Shown here: positions 23,363 through 33,848 of the stretch, in pieces
Layout: each line of letters opens with the position of its first letter
How positions within the stretch are numbered: position 1 is the first letter of the stretch
DNA from: Cochliopodium minus
Taxonomy: Eukaryota; Discosea; Himatismenida; Cochliopodiidae
Reading direction: 5' to 3'
NCBI GenBank assembly: GCA_024220525.1
Contig: JAMYWO010000009.1
Location: 96,375-160,374 of the forward strand
DNA length: 64,000 nt
The notes under the pieces: generated by a model
The model's database searches: none
Told to the model about the DNA's origin: nothing
The model's input: only the letters and a program-made list of their open reading frames with translations
Made by a program: the position numbers and the translations under genes

Positions 23363-25162
23363 ATGGGCAATGGGGAAAGCCAAGAAATAAATAGAGACAT
23401 TTTCAAAGATATCATCTTTACAGGTGAGAATGCAATCACCATTAACGAAGAGTTTTTGAGGAATCAATTCAAGTTGATCTCTAATGATACCGAGTCCATC
23501 AATGCAGGGAAATTGTTCAATTATCTCAGATTGTTTTATGATTCTAACCAGAATTTGGATAAAACAAGGAAATTTAAATATTGGGATGAAAAAGCATTAG
23601 ATGTAAAAACCTCATTAAAGCTAATTATAAAATAAAATATTATTATCAGTTAAAAATTTTTGATCATATCAAAATGGAAATCTTGAATATTCCTATATTA
23701 TAAGAATGTTATTTCAATACTTTGATAATTTAATTTATAATACTAGAAAGTTGAAAAAATTTTGTCTGTTATTTAAAGTTTGTTGCTGAAATTGAACATT
23801 TTATTTCCAAATTCAAAAGAATCATCAACGAAAAACTTTTGGATGAAATTTATAATTGAATTTTATTTAGTGAATGAAGCAAAACTATCAAAACAAACAA
23901 TAAATTTTTCTTTAAAAGAGATTTTTGTCAATCTTGAACCATACAAAATAAAATTATTTTGACCAATTAAATCATAAATAGATTTATGATATTCAATTTA
24001 GACATGTCCAAATATTACAACTTTGTTAGCGGATATAAAAATTTTACTAACAAAATTTATACTGTTGTAATATTTTTGGACATCCCTATATTCAATTTTA
24101 AAATCAATTAATTATTAGAAACAAAAATATCGTTCTATGTTAAAAAAAAACAAAAATATTTTTTTTATAAATAGGATTGGAGAAAAGCAAGAGAATTCAA
24201 AGAAACAGTGGAAGTGGAAATAGCAAAAATAATACTGGGAGAAGTGTCCAACCCAAAAAAGAAGAACGAAAAAGTAGAAGAAATCGTAAAGCAAGACTTC
24301 AACAAAAATGGAAATTTGAATTTTTCTCTATTCAAAAAGGCATTTCTTCTTGTCTTTAGCTACCTTGATGATAAATTGATAAACTTCAGTTTCGCTTTTT
24401 CTTCTGACATTTTCTTCCAAATTCTTATTTTGAGAAAAACGAATATTTTTGAAAGGGACAGAATTAATAATAATAAAAATTTTTTTAATTACATTTTTTT
24501 ATTTTTTTATTTTTCAATTATTTTAATTTTTTAATTTTTAATTTTTTATTTTTTTTTTTTCAAGAAAAATCATTGGTAAAAATAAATAAATCAGATTTAA
24601 AAATAGAGACATCAGAAAAAGATAAATGTGACTTCCCTGAGGAAGAAACAGACAGAAAAACCATTTTGAAGCTAGTTTTCATGCATTTGTCTGCGGAAGA
24701 TTTGTTGAAAACTTCCTCTGTCAGTAAAGAATGGTTAAGTGTCAAGAAATGATCTCTTATGGTCTAATCTTTTAGAAAAAGATTATTATCCGAAAAGTAC
24801 ACCATTTTTTCTTATTATCATTATTTTCTATTTATTAAATTTTTTAAATTTTTGTTTATTTAATTTTTAAATTTATATTTTTTAATTTTTAAATTTATAT
24901 TTTTTCAATTTTTAAATTTATTTTTTAAATTTTTAAATTTAATTTTATAAAACATTTTTCTGATTTTAGAGAACGAAGATGAGATTTTTGAAGAAGAGAT
25001 AAAGATAAAATCTTCCAGGGTTCCGTTGAAAAATCAATTCTCTGATTATTTGAAAGTAAACAAGCCCAAAAACCAATTTTCTAGTTTTGTTGAGTATTGG
25101 CAGTTAAGAGAAGGCTTATTTCAAATCGAAGCAGATTATTATAAACCAAGGTAAAAAACTTA

Positions 25163-25196
<34 letters not shown>

Positions 25197-25779
25197 TAAA
25201 TAAATAAATAAATAAAAAATAAATAAAAAATAAATAATGAAAAATAAAAAATAAAAAATAAAAATAAAAATGAAAAATAAAAAAATAAAAAATAAATAAT
25301 AAATAATAAATATCAAAAAATAAAAAATAAAAAATAAAAATAAAAAAATAAAAATAAAAAAACTTTACAAATAAAAAACTAAAAAAAAAAATAAAATAAT
25401 AAAAAAATTTTTATTAGTCCTCCTTCGAAATGTGGTATTGGTGCTTTACCAAGGGGTGACATTGTTGAAGAAATAAAGGGATGTTGTCATGATTCTGTCT
25501 CCAAAATCACTGAAGACTTGTTTTCACAAGAATGTATCAAAGAGTTAGTTTTTGAAGGAGAAAGAGAACAGTTCAAAAAAGATATTTCCCAAAAAGGTTT
25601 TAATTAATTTCTCAATTTTATTCTTTTAATTTTTCATTTAAAATTATTTCATTAAAAATTTATTTAAAATTTATTCATTTTTAATTTTAAATATTTTAGT
25701 TGGTCTTGAATGCATGTTAAACAAGATGGATGTTCTAGAAATAAAAGAAAGACTTTTGCATTTAATAAAAAATAGATAA
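23363..25779 (+). CDS. N-myristoyl, EF-hand and F-box protein; one apparent frameshift
   Basis: The start MGNGESQE carries an N-myristoylation signal. Readable exons: 23363-23602, 24174-24386, 24565 to about 24796, 24970-25150, 25418-25596, 25700-25779. A single EF-hand loop is seen in DFNKNGNLNFSLF (last position Phe, not Glu). An F-box follows (KLVFMHLSAEDLLKTSSVSKEWLS, then NDLLWSNLLEKDYYP); the frame slips by one base at about 24741-24745, where one extra base would explain it. The C-terminal 180 residues have no recognised domain. A short open segment at 23779-23856 (FVAEIEHFISKFKRIINEKL) lies in the long first intron and ends in a stop; it may be a skipped or decayed exon. The fusion of EF-hand and F-box parts rests on splice phase. 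F-box proteins usually recruit targets to SCF ubiquitin ligases. Confidence 0.6.
23999..24088 (+). mobile_element. MITE copy C, 90 bp
   Basis: It starts TAGACATGTCCAAATATTACAAC and ends GTAATATTTTTGGACATCCCTA, with the best-matched inverted ends of the four copies. It is flanked by a 9-bp direct repeat TATTCAATT (23990-23998 and 24089-24097). It lies in the long first intron of the EF-hand/F-box gene. Confidence 0.9.
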
Positions 25780-25870
25780 TTTTAAAAAAATAAAAACAAT
25801 AAATTTTATTTTGTTAAATAAAGTATGATAATTATTTTTTTTCAGTTTGATTAATAAATATTTTGAATAA

Positions 25871-27190
25871 TCAATCACTCATGGAAGCAGTAAAAACAAA
25901 AATAACATTTCTGACAGGATCATAAGCAGCATAGCAAAAAACACCCCTAATAAAATAAAATAAAAAATAAATTAAAAACAAAAAAAAAAAATCAAAAAAT
26001 AATAAAAAATAATAAAAAATTAAAAAATAATTAATATTTTACCACCATTCAAGGCCAAAATCATAAACTTGAAGTACAAAATCAGTAGCATTGGGGTACT
26101 CTAAGAGTTTGATGTTAGAAAAACTTTGATCAGGAAAAAAGAACTCCAACATCTCTCTCCACAAATTATCTTGTCCTTTTCCGCATCCATATGGAGTATT
26201 GAATGTCATTGAATAAAATGTACCCTCTTTGGAGTTGCTGGATGAATCTTCGAAATTATTGTCAATACCACTAAAATCCCCAACAGAAACTCTTTCATTC
26301 TTTATTTAAAAAAAATTAATTAAAATAAAAAAAATTATTTAAAATAAAAAAATAAAATGAATCAAAAAATTATTTATGTCTTACAACTTCGATGTTATCG
26401 AGAGAAAAGAGAAATTTAGGATCATCTTTTCTTGGATTTTTGTTGGTAGATTTGTAAAGTTTATATTTTAGCCTGTATTCAAAAGGCTCATTCTTCAGCT
26501 TCTTGTGCTCATTGTAGAGAAAGATGCTGTGAAAAATGAAACATTCTTCCATTCTGTCTTTTATCTCTTTTTCGGTGATTTCCTTTTTGCTTGGATGAAA
26601 GGCTTGGTAGTAGGTTGTTCTTGTCCCTGCACATAAATTGTTTAATCTTGTATCTATTGAAGTAAATTTTTGGTGGAAAGATTTGTTTATATATCCATCA
26701 TCTAGTTATTTTAATCAAAAAAAAAAAATTAATTTTTACGAAATGAAAAAAAATGCAAAATCAATTTGAATTCCTTCTATATTGAGGTAATATTTCATAG
26801 TATAAATAAAACTCATTAAAAGGGATAAATGATTTATTAATATAAGATCCTTCATAATCCCAAAAGATATGTTGTCCATTGTAATATCAATGCCACAATA
26901 TAATCAAATAAAAAAAAATTACGAAGCAAGCAAAGAAGCCTTTTATAATCAGGTTCCCCTTTGAATTTCCAATCAGATGAAAAATCATGGAGGAGAGGAA
27001 GATATTTGTCGATGTCTATCCCTTTTTCGATGGCCAATGACATGAAAATTCTCTTGTAAATCTTTTTTGAATCTTGAACTATTGAATTCCATCTTTTCTC
27101 TACCAAACAACAATTATAAATATCTTTCTTTTTTGGAAGATGTGAGATTATCTCTTCTACAATCAATTTGGGTAACTTATTAAAGTCCAT
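25871..27190 (-). CDS. F-box protein
   Basis: ATG at 27190. The first exon (27190 to about 26933) encodes an F-box (LPKLIVEEIISHLPKKKDI, CCLVEKRWNSIVQDSKKIYKR). Later exons about 26385-26701, 26043-26299 and 25871-25946 join in phase and end VRNVIFVFTASMSD. The middle is unclear: between 26740 and 26900 there is an open stretch containing EGSYINKSF, echoed by DGYINKSF at the start of the next exon, but no AG acceptor that joins it in frame was found. Either a noncanonical splice, a duplicated exon or a sequence error is possible. The C-terminal 110 residues are globular and not recognised. It probably acts as a substrate adaptor for an SCF ubiquitin ligase. Confidence 0.7.
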
Positions 27191-27334
27191 ATTTTTTTAT
27201 TATCAAAAAAACAAAAAAAGCTTGGTTTTAAAAATTTTCAAATAAAAAGGAAAATGGATTGAATGATTCATTCGGGTTCATTAAAATATTCTCTTCAAAA
27301 CATTCATATTGCAAAAACAAATGAAAAAAAAAAT

Positions 27335-27420
27335 TCTCCCCAACTAGAATCGAACTAGTGACCTGTCGATCTACATTACTGCATTATTGTCGACCGCTCT
27401 ACCAGCTAAGCTATGGAGAG
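27335..27420 (-). tRNA. tRNA-Tyr with a 13-nt intron in an unusual position
   Basis: On the minus strand, CTCTCCA pairs with TGGGGAG (acceptor stem), GCTT/GAGC forms the D stem, GTCGA/TCGAC the anticodon stem, and ACTAG TTCGATT CTAGT the T arm. A run of T follows as a Pol III terminator. The anticodon loop is 20 nt. Removing 13 nt (27376-27388) leaves CTGTAGA, with U33 and anticodon GTA, which is the standard Tyr loop. That places the intron between positions 32 and 33, not at the usual 37/38. A canonical intron would give loop CAATAAA, with anticodon ATA but A at position 33. Both decode Tyr, so the identity is firm and the splice site is not. Confidence 0.88.
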
Positions 27421-27579
27421 AGTTGTGATTTAAATTAATTTCATTCAAAATATTTATAATTCACCAAATAAAAAGAAGTTTTTTTTTTTTTGGGATTTTA
27501 TTTTTACCATTTATTTGTTAGGTAAAAGAATTGAATGGATCTCAGTCACTATTTCAAATTATAAAATAAAATAAAAAAA

Positions 27580-29746
27580 ATGGAAAAATATGGAAAATGG
27601 AGAGATGGAGAAACATCAATACATCCATTCTTACCTCCCCAAGTAAAGATTATTTTAAAATATAACTTATAAATTACTCTTTTTTTTTTTTAATTGAAAT
27701 GTTCAAATTAGCCAAAAATAAGCTTCTCTAAAATGAATATCGTTCAAAAACTCATCAGATTGATCAAATATTATATGATAGGATTAGGGATTGGAACCAT
27801 TAGATTTTTCCTCTTGATCTTCTCCACCCTATATCTTCTAATCTCAAATAAAATATTTGGAATGGTAAAGCATAATATATTTATTTTCATTTCCAAACTA
27901 AATATACATATTCACAACATCTCATTCTTTTACACTCTTTTAAATATCAACCTTTTTCCAAAAATAAAAAAAAAAAAATTATTTTCAGATAAATTTTCTT
28001 TTACAAAAAATAAATTTGGAATTCTGAGACAACTTTTTCTCTTTTAAAATTTCCTCTTTTTTTTTTTCTAATCAAATAAAAATGAAAGATTAAAGCAAAG
28101 AAATTGATTGACTTGAACACATCTATCATTTGCCGATTCATTCTCTTCTTGTCTGGTTTTCTTTGGATACAAGATGTCACCAAAGCAAACTCTTCAGGTT
28201 TTTTAATTTTTATAATTACAATATTTATTTATTTTTAATTTTCAATTTTTATTATTATTTTTTTTTTTAGTTGCATCATTACTTTTAAAATTAATTTTAA
28301 ATAATTTTAAATTTTTAGTTATTATTTATTAAATTATTAATTTTATTATTTACCAAACTATTTTTAATTTTTAATTTTTAATTTTATTTTTTATTATTTT
28401 TTATTTTTTCATTTCATTTTTATTTTTATTTATTAAACTATTTTAATTTATAATTTTAATTTTTAACATTAATTTTTAATTTTTTGTTAGGAAAACCAAC
28501 AACTCCACAAAAAGAAACTGCTAAGCCAGGAGATGTCATTGTTTGTAACCACACTTCCTACTTTGACGAAATTTACCTGGCTTATTACTACAACAACCCC
28601 ATTTTCTGTTCTACCAGTGAATTAAACAATTTGGTAACAAAAAATCAAATAAAAAAAAAAATTATTAAATAAAGATTATGAAAAATAAATAAAAATAAAT
28701 GAAATTAATAATAAAAAAAAATGAAAAAAATCTCAAAAATAAATTAATTGAAAAATATCTTTAAAATAATAATAAAAATAATAAAATAAAAATAATAAAA
28801 AATAATAATAAAAAATAATAATAAAAAAACAAATTTAATAAATAAAACAAAAAAATAAAATATCTTAAAAAATTATTATTAAAAAATAAAAAAATATTGT
28901 TTAAAAATTTTTTTTTAATAAAATAGGATTTGGTGAAAAGAGAAGACCTTTTTAGTTCGATCAGAAACACTATTCATCCTAATACTCAAAGCCCCCACTC
29001 CGACCTCACTTTGGAGGAGCTCTGTATTGATGCCAAATCTGAAAACAAGGTAGTCATTTTGTTTCCTGAGGGAACCACTTCCAATGGAGAATGTTTTTTG
29101 GATACTGTTCACAACTTGTAAATTTTTTTTTTTTTCTTTCTTTGTGAAAATTTTTTAATTTAAATTTAATTTTAATTTTAATTTTATTTTTATTTTACTT
29201 TTATTTTTATTTTTTTAAAAATTTTTTTTTTTCATAGATCCCATATCAAAACTGTCACTCCCAATTTCTTTGCATGCCTGATCCAGTACCCTTACACTAA
29301 CACAAGCCCTTCTTACACTGTTCAAAACTTTTTTTCTCACCTCTTTTTCGTATGTTGTGAATTATTCAACAACCTCTCGTAAAAAATTTTTTTAAAAAAA
29401 ATATTTCTATTTTTCTTACACTTAAAATTTAACATTCAAAATAAAAAAAAAAATTTAAAAAAATAGTGTGACTCGTATAAATAAACTTGGAGTTTTTCCT
29501 GTTCAAAATTTACAAAGCAAAATTGAAGATTTGGAAGAATGGGAGGTAAAGAAAAAACTTACATACAAAACAAACCTTTTATTTCTCTCGCAAATAATTT
29601 TTTTCAAAAAAAAAAAAAAGGACCAACTACACTTTTATATGACTAAATGCACTGGTTTAAAGTTTGTTTCTTTGGGTATCAAGGATAAAGTAGATTTCAC
29701 CAACTATTGGATCAAAAACCACTCCAACAGCAGAAAAAAAAATTGA
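27580..29746 (+). CDS. Lysophospholipid acyltransferase (PlsC / LPLAT family)
   Basis: Eight exons give 334 residues in phase: 27580-27642, 27712-27864, 28089-28197, 28491-28633, 28927-29117, 29238-29378, 29467-29545, 29621-29746. Two hydrophobic segments (IGTIRFFLLIFSTLYLLI and ICRFILFLSGFLWI) precede the catalytic NHTSYFDE, the NHxxxxD motif of the family, and FPEGTTSNG matches the substrate-binding block. These enzymes transfer an acyl group from acyl-CoA to a lysophospholipid, usually in the ER. Substrate choice (lysophosphatidate, LPC or LPE) cannot be told. Introns include stretches that are almost pure A/T (28198-28490, 28634-28926). Confidence 0.88.
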
Positions 29747-29883
29747 AAAATTCAAAAAAACAAAAAATTGAAAAATAAATAAAATATTTATTAAAATGAA
29801 AAAAAAACTAAAATATGAAACATCACATTTAAAAACATTTTGATTTTTTGTTTTTTTTTTTTAGTATTTTATTGCTGCTCCAA

Positions 29884-31032
29884 TCATTTTTTCTTCTTGT
29901 TCTTTTTAGGATCGATTTTCTTCCCTTTCCTCTTCTTCTTCTTTGGAACAGAAGGAGTTCTCTTCCTCTTCTGGTTTCCATCACCCTTATCCCTACCATT
30001 GCCATTACCACCACCCCTCCCAAATTTATTGTTTCCATTATTACCACCGCCATTATTATTTCTGTTATAAAATTTTTTTTTGTTATCGAATCTATTATCG
30101 TTTCCGTTATCTCCGCTATCATCTTCCGAACTGTCCTCGATCAAAACTTTTTCGTTTTCTTCTTCTTCACCAAAAGTAGGTTCAGATATAGTAATGGTGG
30201 TCTTCAATTTCTTGTTTTCGAAAGACAAAGTGTCCATGACAGAAGGTTCTTTAAGTTTGAAGATGGAAGACACCTCCTTTTGTTCCTTCTTTTGTTCCTT
30301 CTTATTTTCTTTTATATCGTCCATCTTCATTTTTTCTTCGTGTATTTTTTTTATGAATACGTTTTCAGAGTTGTGGTTCATCAACTCTAACAACTTTTTC
30401 GATTTTTCAATTTTTTGATCTTCGAATTCTTTCACCTTTTCAAAAATGTTTTTTTTAAAAAAATGTTCATTATTTTGGTAATAATTTTTTTAGTTGTAAA
30501 TAACAATAGAGAATTGTTTTAGATTTTTCTTTTTAAAAATTTTTAAAATGTTTTATTTCAATCAAAAAATGATAAAAAATGTTATTGAAAATTTTTTTTG
30601 TGGTTTTGGGAAAGATTATTGAAATAGATGAAATCCAATATCTTTAAAATTATTAATTTTAATATCCTTGGGATGATATTTCAGATATTATTGAAGTTAT
30701 AACTTTAATCACATCGAAATGATTTATGGATAATAATGAAATGATATTCACTGAATTAATTAATTATTTTTCATGTTTTTCTCAATTATTTTTTTTTTTA
30801 CCTGTTTTTTTTCTTCTTGTTTCTCCTTTTTCATTTCTTCCATCTTCAATCTAGCTCCTTCTTTCTGCCTTTGTTTTTTCCTCTTTGAAAAACCGGTCAA
30901 AAAATTTCTTGGTTCAATGAAAAAAAATAAGTTTATATCTCCTTTGGAATTTAAATTCAATTTATACCTTCTTTCTTTAGGATCAAATACAAGTTCGACT
31001 TTGGTTTGTCTATTGATTTTCTTTTTGTGCAT
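29884..31032 (-). CDS. Nucleolar protein 12 / Rrp17 family
   Basis: Two exons, 30802-31032 and 29884-30435, give 260 residues. The N-terminal family core is present: VELVFDPKERRYKLN, RNFLTGFSKRKKQRQKEGA, followed by a Glu/Lys helix. In yeast Rrp17 is a nuclear exonuclease for pre-rRNA 5' end trimming; the human relative is NOL12. The C-terminal half is low complexity: an acidic patch, an Asn/Gly-rich stretch (NNNGGGNNGNNKFGRGGGNG) and a lysine-rich tail that would serve as a nucleolar signal. Its start codon is 46 bp from that of the plus-strand gene at 31079, so the two share a very short divergent promoter. Confidence 0.8.
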
Positions 31033-31078
31033 TTTTTTTTTTAATCAACAATAAAAAATTGAGAAAATAATCACAAAA

Positions 31079-32414
31079 ATGAAGAAAATATATCCCAGAT
31101 TCAAATTGCCCAATATATTCACCATGATCCCCAAATACAAATTATTGAATATCAAATCATCCATCAAAATAAATTTCAATCATTCGAACGATATGAAGAG
31201 ATTCTATTGCAATCAGCAACCCAATCAGCTCAAAATAGAAAGTGAAAAAGAAAAAAATACACAAGATATGTTGGAAGAGATAAATGAAGAAAGGGATAGT
31301 GATAAAAAATCTGATAAATTAAGAGCATTCATTTATTTATTGTTTGGTAAATAAAATCATCAAATGCTTCTTTTTAATTGAGTATCATTTCACTCATGAT
31401 AGGATTGAACAAAAATATATTTCAATATCTATTTAATTTAATTTGCTTATTATTTAAAATATGAATAACAAAGGGATAGGAATAGGAATTTATACTGCCA
31501 TTACAAAATGTGAGTCTCACACGCTTCTTTAAAAAATTTAAAAAAAAAATTCAATTTAAAATCCACTTTACAAAAAAAAAAAAAAAAAGGGAAAACTGAT
31601 GAAATCAAATCTCTCATCTCCTCCTTTGACAAAGACATCATCGATGAAGAAAACTCTAAAAAGCTACAAATAGTTCCCCTCATGGATGACATTGGAAATT
31701 CTCACATAAAAAGTGCCTTCGGATGGATGAGAGTATACTATGGTCCAAAAGGAGATGGTAAAGAAAAAATTTGAAAACATTCAAACTAAATTATTTTGAA
31801 AAGAATTTTTTTTATTTTTTTTTTCATTAAAATTTTTGTTATAAAAAAAAGGAAATGTAAAGGCAATTTATAAATCTCTCAAAAACAAAAAAAGGATATT
31901 GAGGATAAAAGTGGAGAGAGATAACAGTCTTTCCCTGTTTGGATCTATCCTCAAAAAAATGGAAATAGAAGATGAAAAGGTGGATTTCCTCCAAATCTTC
32001 AAAAAAACATTGTACATCTTACACAAAGAAAATCCATATATCATTCCAACAATAATAATAGAAGATTTGAATGTAAAACAACTAAATGAATATATCTCCG
32101 CTCCTCAATTCGTTTCTTTGTTCAAAACATTCGCAGAGTTGGTAGAAAATGATGAATTGAAAGTTATTCTATTCGTTTCTACAGACTCTTTACCTTTTCT
32201 TTATTCTTCTAATGAAATTTCTTTCAAAGATTCTATACAACTTTATGACTACAAAAAACTGAGTGATTATTTATTAGAGAACAAAATGTCGCATCATTCT
32301 TTAAAGGTTTTGTTTGATTGGGAAGAAATCAACTCTAAACTTGTCACTCCTCATTCTAATAAAGTTAAAAAGATTGTTTTCATTCCCAATTTGCTTGATT
32401 ACAAAAAGAATTAA
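31079..32414 (+). CDS. Divergent P-loop ATPase-like protein, possibly mitochondrial
   Basis: Four exons give 344 residues in phase: 31079-31346, 31474-31509, 31590-31757, 31852-32414. The N-terminus is rich in Lys/Arg/Ser and lacks acidic residues for the first 50 positions, as in a mitochondrial presequence. A P-loop-like YYGPKGDGKGNVKAIYKSL follows a conserved-looking core, with Gly where Ser/Thr is usual after GK. A later strand PTIIIEDLN fits Walker B. The order resembles STAND/archaeal-type ATPases that bind nucleotide in membranes or mitochondria, but no family could be named. Function unknown. Confidence 0.65.
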
Positions 32415-32633
32415 TTCTCACATACATTCTCTCTTTGTATATTAATCAATTAAAATAAAAAAAATAATTATTTATCTTTGAAAAAAGTTCATAAAATTTG
32501 ATTGAAATAATCATGTTTGTTTTTTTTGAAATTTTTGAAATTTAAGAAATTTACATTAAATATATTTTAATTTTAAATATATTTTTTATAAACATTAGTT
32601 TGTGAAATGATCATTCAAGGAATCAATGATTAT

Positions 32634-33086
32634 TCAACACTGACATCTTTGTTTTCTTGTGTTGGGAACCACTTTTCCATCTTGTTGAACATAGAAGAAA
32701 TATCTTTTGCGGCGAATGGATAGAAGCTTGATGATTTCAAAAATGAGGGGTCGAGGGAAAAGCATGGAGAAACATCTCTCCTTATTCTTTGCCTTGAAGC
32801 ATAAAAACAAACAAGGGATCATTTCTTTCAAAGAAGAATTCAAATTCAACCAGATCTTTCTGAATTCAGGTGTCAAATAGATTGTTGAAGCAGATGATGA
32901 TTCAAATGAAACTGATGCACTTAAATTTTGTAGGAAGAAATTATATTGATTCATATTGGGATTATAGAAGGGCAGATAGGTCATTGGATTGTAATTTAGT
33001 GGGTGATCATGATGTTCATTGCGATGGGCAAGGAGATTGTTTCTTCTTGGGAGATCATGACGTATAATTGGCTTGTATGGAAGCAT
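32634..33086 (-). CDS. Hypothetical protein with the shared C-terminal module
   Basis: A single open frame of 150 codons runs from ATG 33086. The first 45 residues are rich in His, Asn and Pro. The last 75 contain LTPEFRKIWLNLNSSLKEMI, then CLFLCFKAKN and FPRPLIFEIIKLL. This ending resembles the C-termini of the ankyrin protein (5450-7894) and the Vps4-like protein (7911-9656). That similarity, in an otherwise open single-exon frame, is the reason to call it a gene. It may be a fragment of a larger gene; no upstream exon was found. Confidence 0.5.
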   Translation of the reverse strand: MLPYKPIIRHDLPRRNNLLAHRNEHHDHPLNYNPMTYLPFYNPNMNQYNFFLQNLSASVSFESSSASTIYLTPEFRKIWLNLNSSLKEMIPCLFLCFKAKNKERCFSMLFPRPLIFEIIKLLSIRRKRYFFYVQQDGKVVPNTRKQRCQC

Positions 33087-33848
33087 TTAAATGGTGAGGA
33101 TTCAAATAATAGGATATAGGAGGCCTGTTGCTTAATTAGGGCAAATATTCTTTTTATATTTTGAGTTTTCCTTTTTTTTTTTTTTTATTTATAATAAATT
33201 TTTAACCAATACGGTTTATATCTTTCATTTTCATTTCTCTTGAGGGTTTCAATTAAGATTCTCTTTATTCTTGATTTAAATCAATTTACTTTAAATCTTA
33301 TCTTTTTGAAATTATGTGAATATTTCTAATTATAATCCTAATTATTTATTTACGAGATGAACTGGTAAAGAATTATGATCATTGGATCAAATGATGCTTT
33401 AATGTTAGAAATGAACAATTCCCATCAAATGAAACATCTTGTATTTTTTTGAAAATTAAGGTTAATTTGTGTATAAGTTATCATTTATTGATCATGCAAT
33501 GAAATATCGGCTAATTAAAAGCATATAAATTATATTTTTTTTAAAAAGGAGATTAATATCTCTATTGATTGGATGAATATATATTTCTTATTTAAAATGT
33601 ATACTGTTAAATAACAAAGAATTGATTGTATCTTTTCTTATTTGTGGATTTCATGAAAATTATTCAACCTGTAGATTCATAACTTTAAAAGAGATCTCTT
33701 TATGAATCAAAATTAATACAAAACTTTTTTGAATTTTTTTTTTTTTGTATTTTGCAGTGAAAATTAATTTGAGAAGAAAATTGAGAAAACATTTGAATCT
33801 CTATGAATCAAGTATAAATAAATAAAAAAAAAATCATTTTATATCAAA
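33087..33848. other. Intergenic region
   Basis: 762 bp with stops in all frames and no coding bias, tRNA fold or repeat noted. It should hold the promoters of the small minus-strand gene and of the eIF4G gene. No motif is recognisable. Confidence 0.5.

Noticed and set aside
27335-27420. Canonical 37/38 intron in tRNA-Tyr
   Set aside because: It would leave A at position 33 and anticodon ATA; the 32/33 model gives the standard loop. It is kept as an alternative, not as the main call.
29840-30418. Several plus-strand open frames opposite Rrp17/NOL12
   Set aside because: Shadows of the low-complexity C-terminus; the minus-strand frame has the family motifs.
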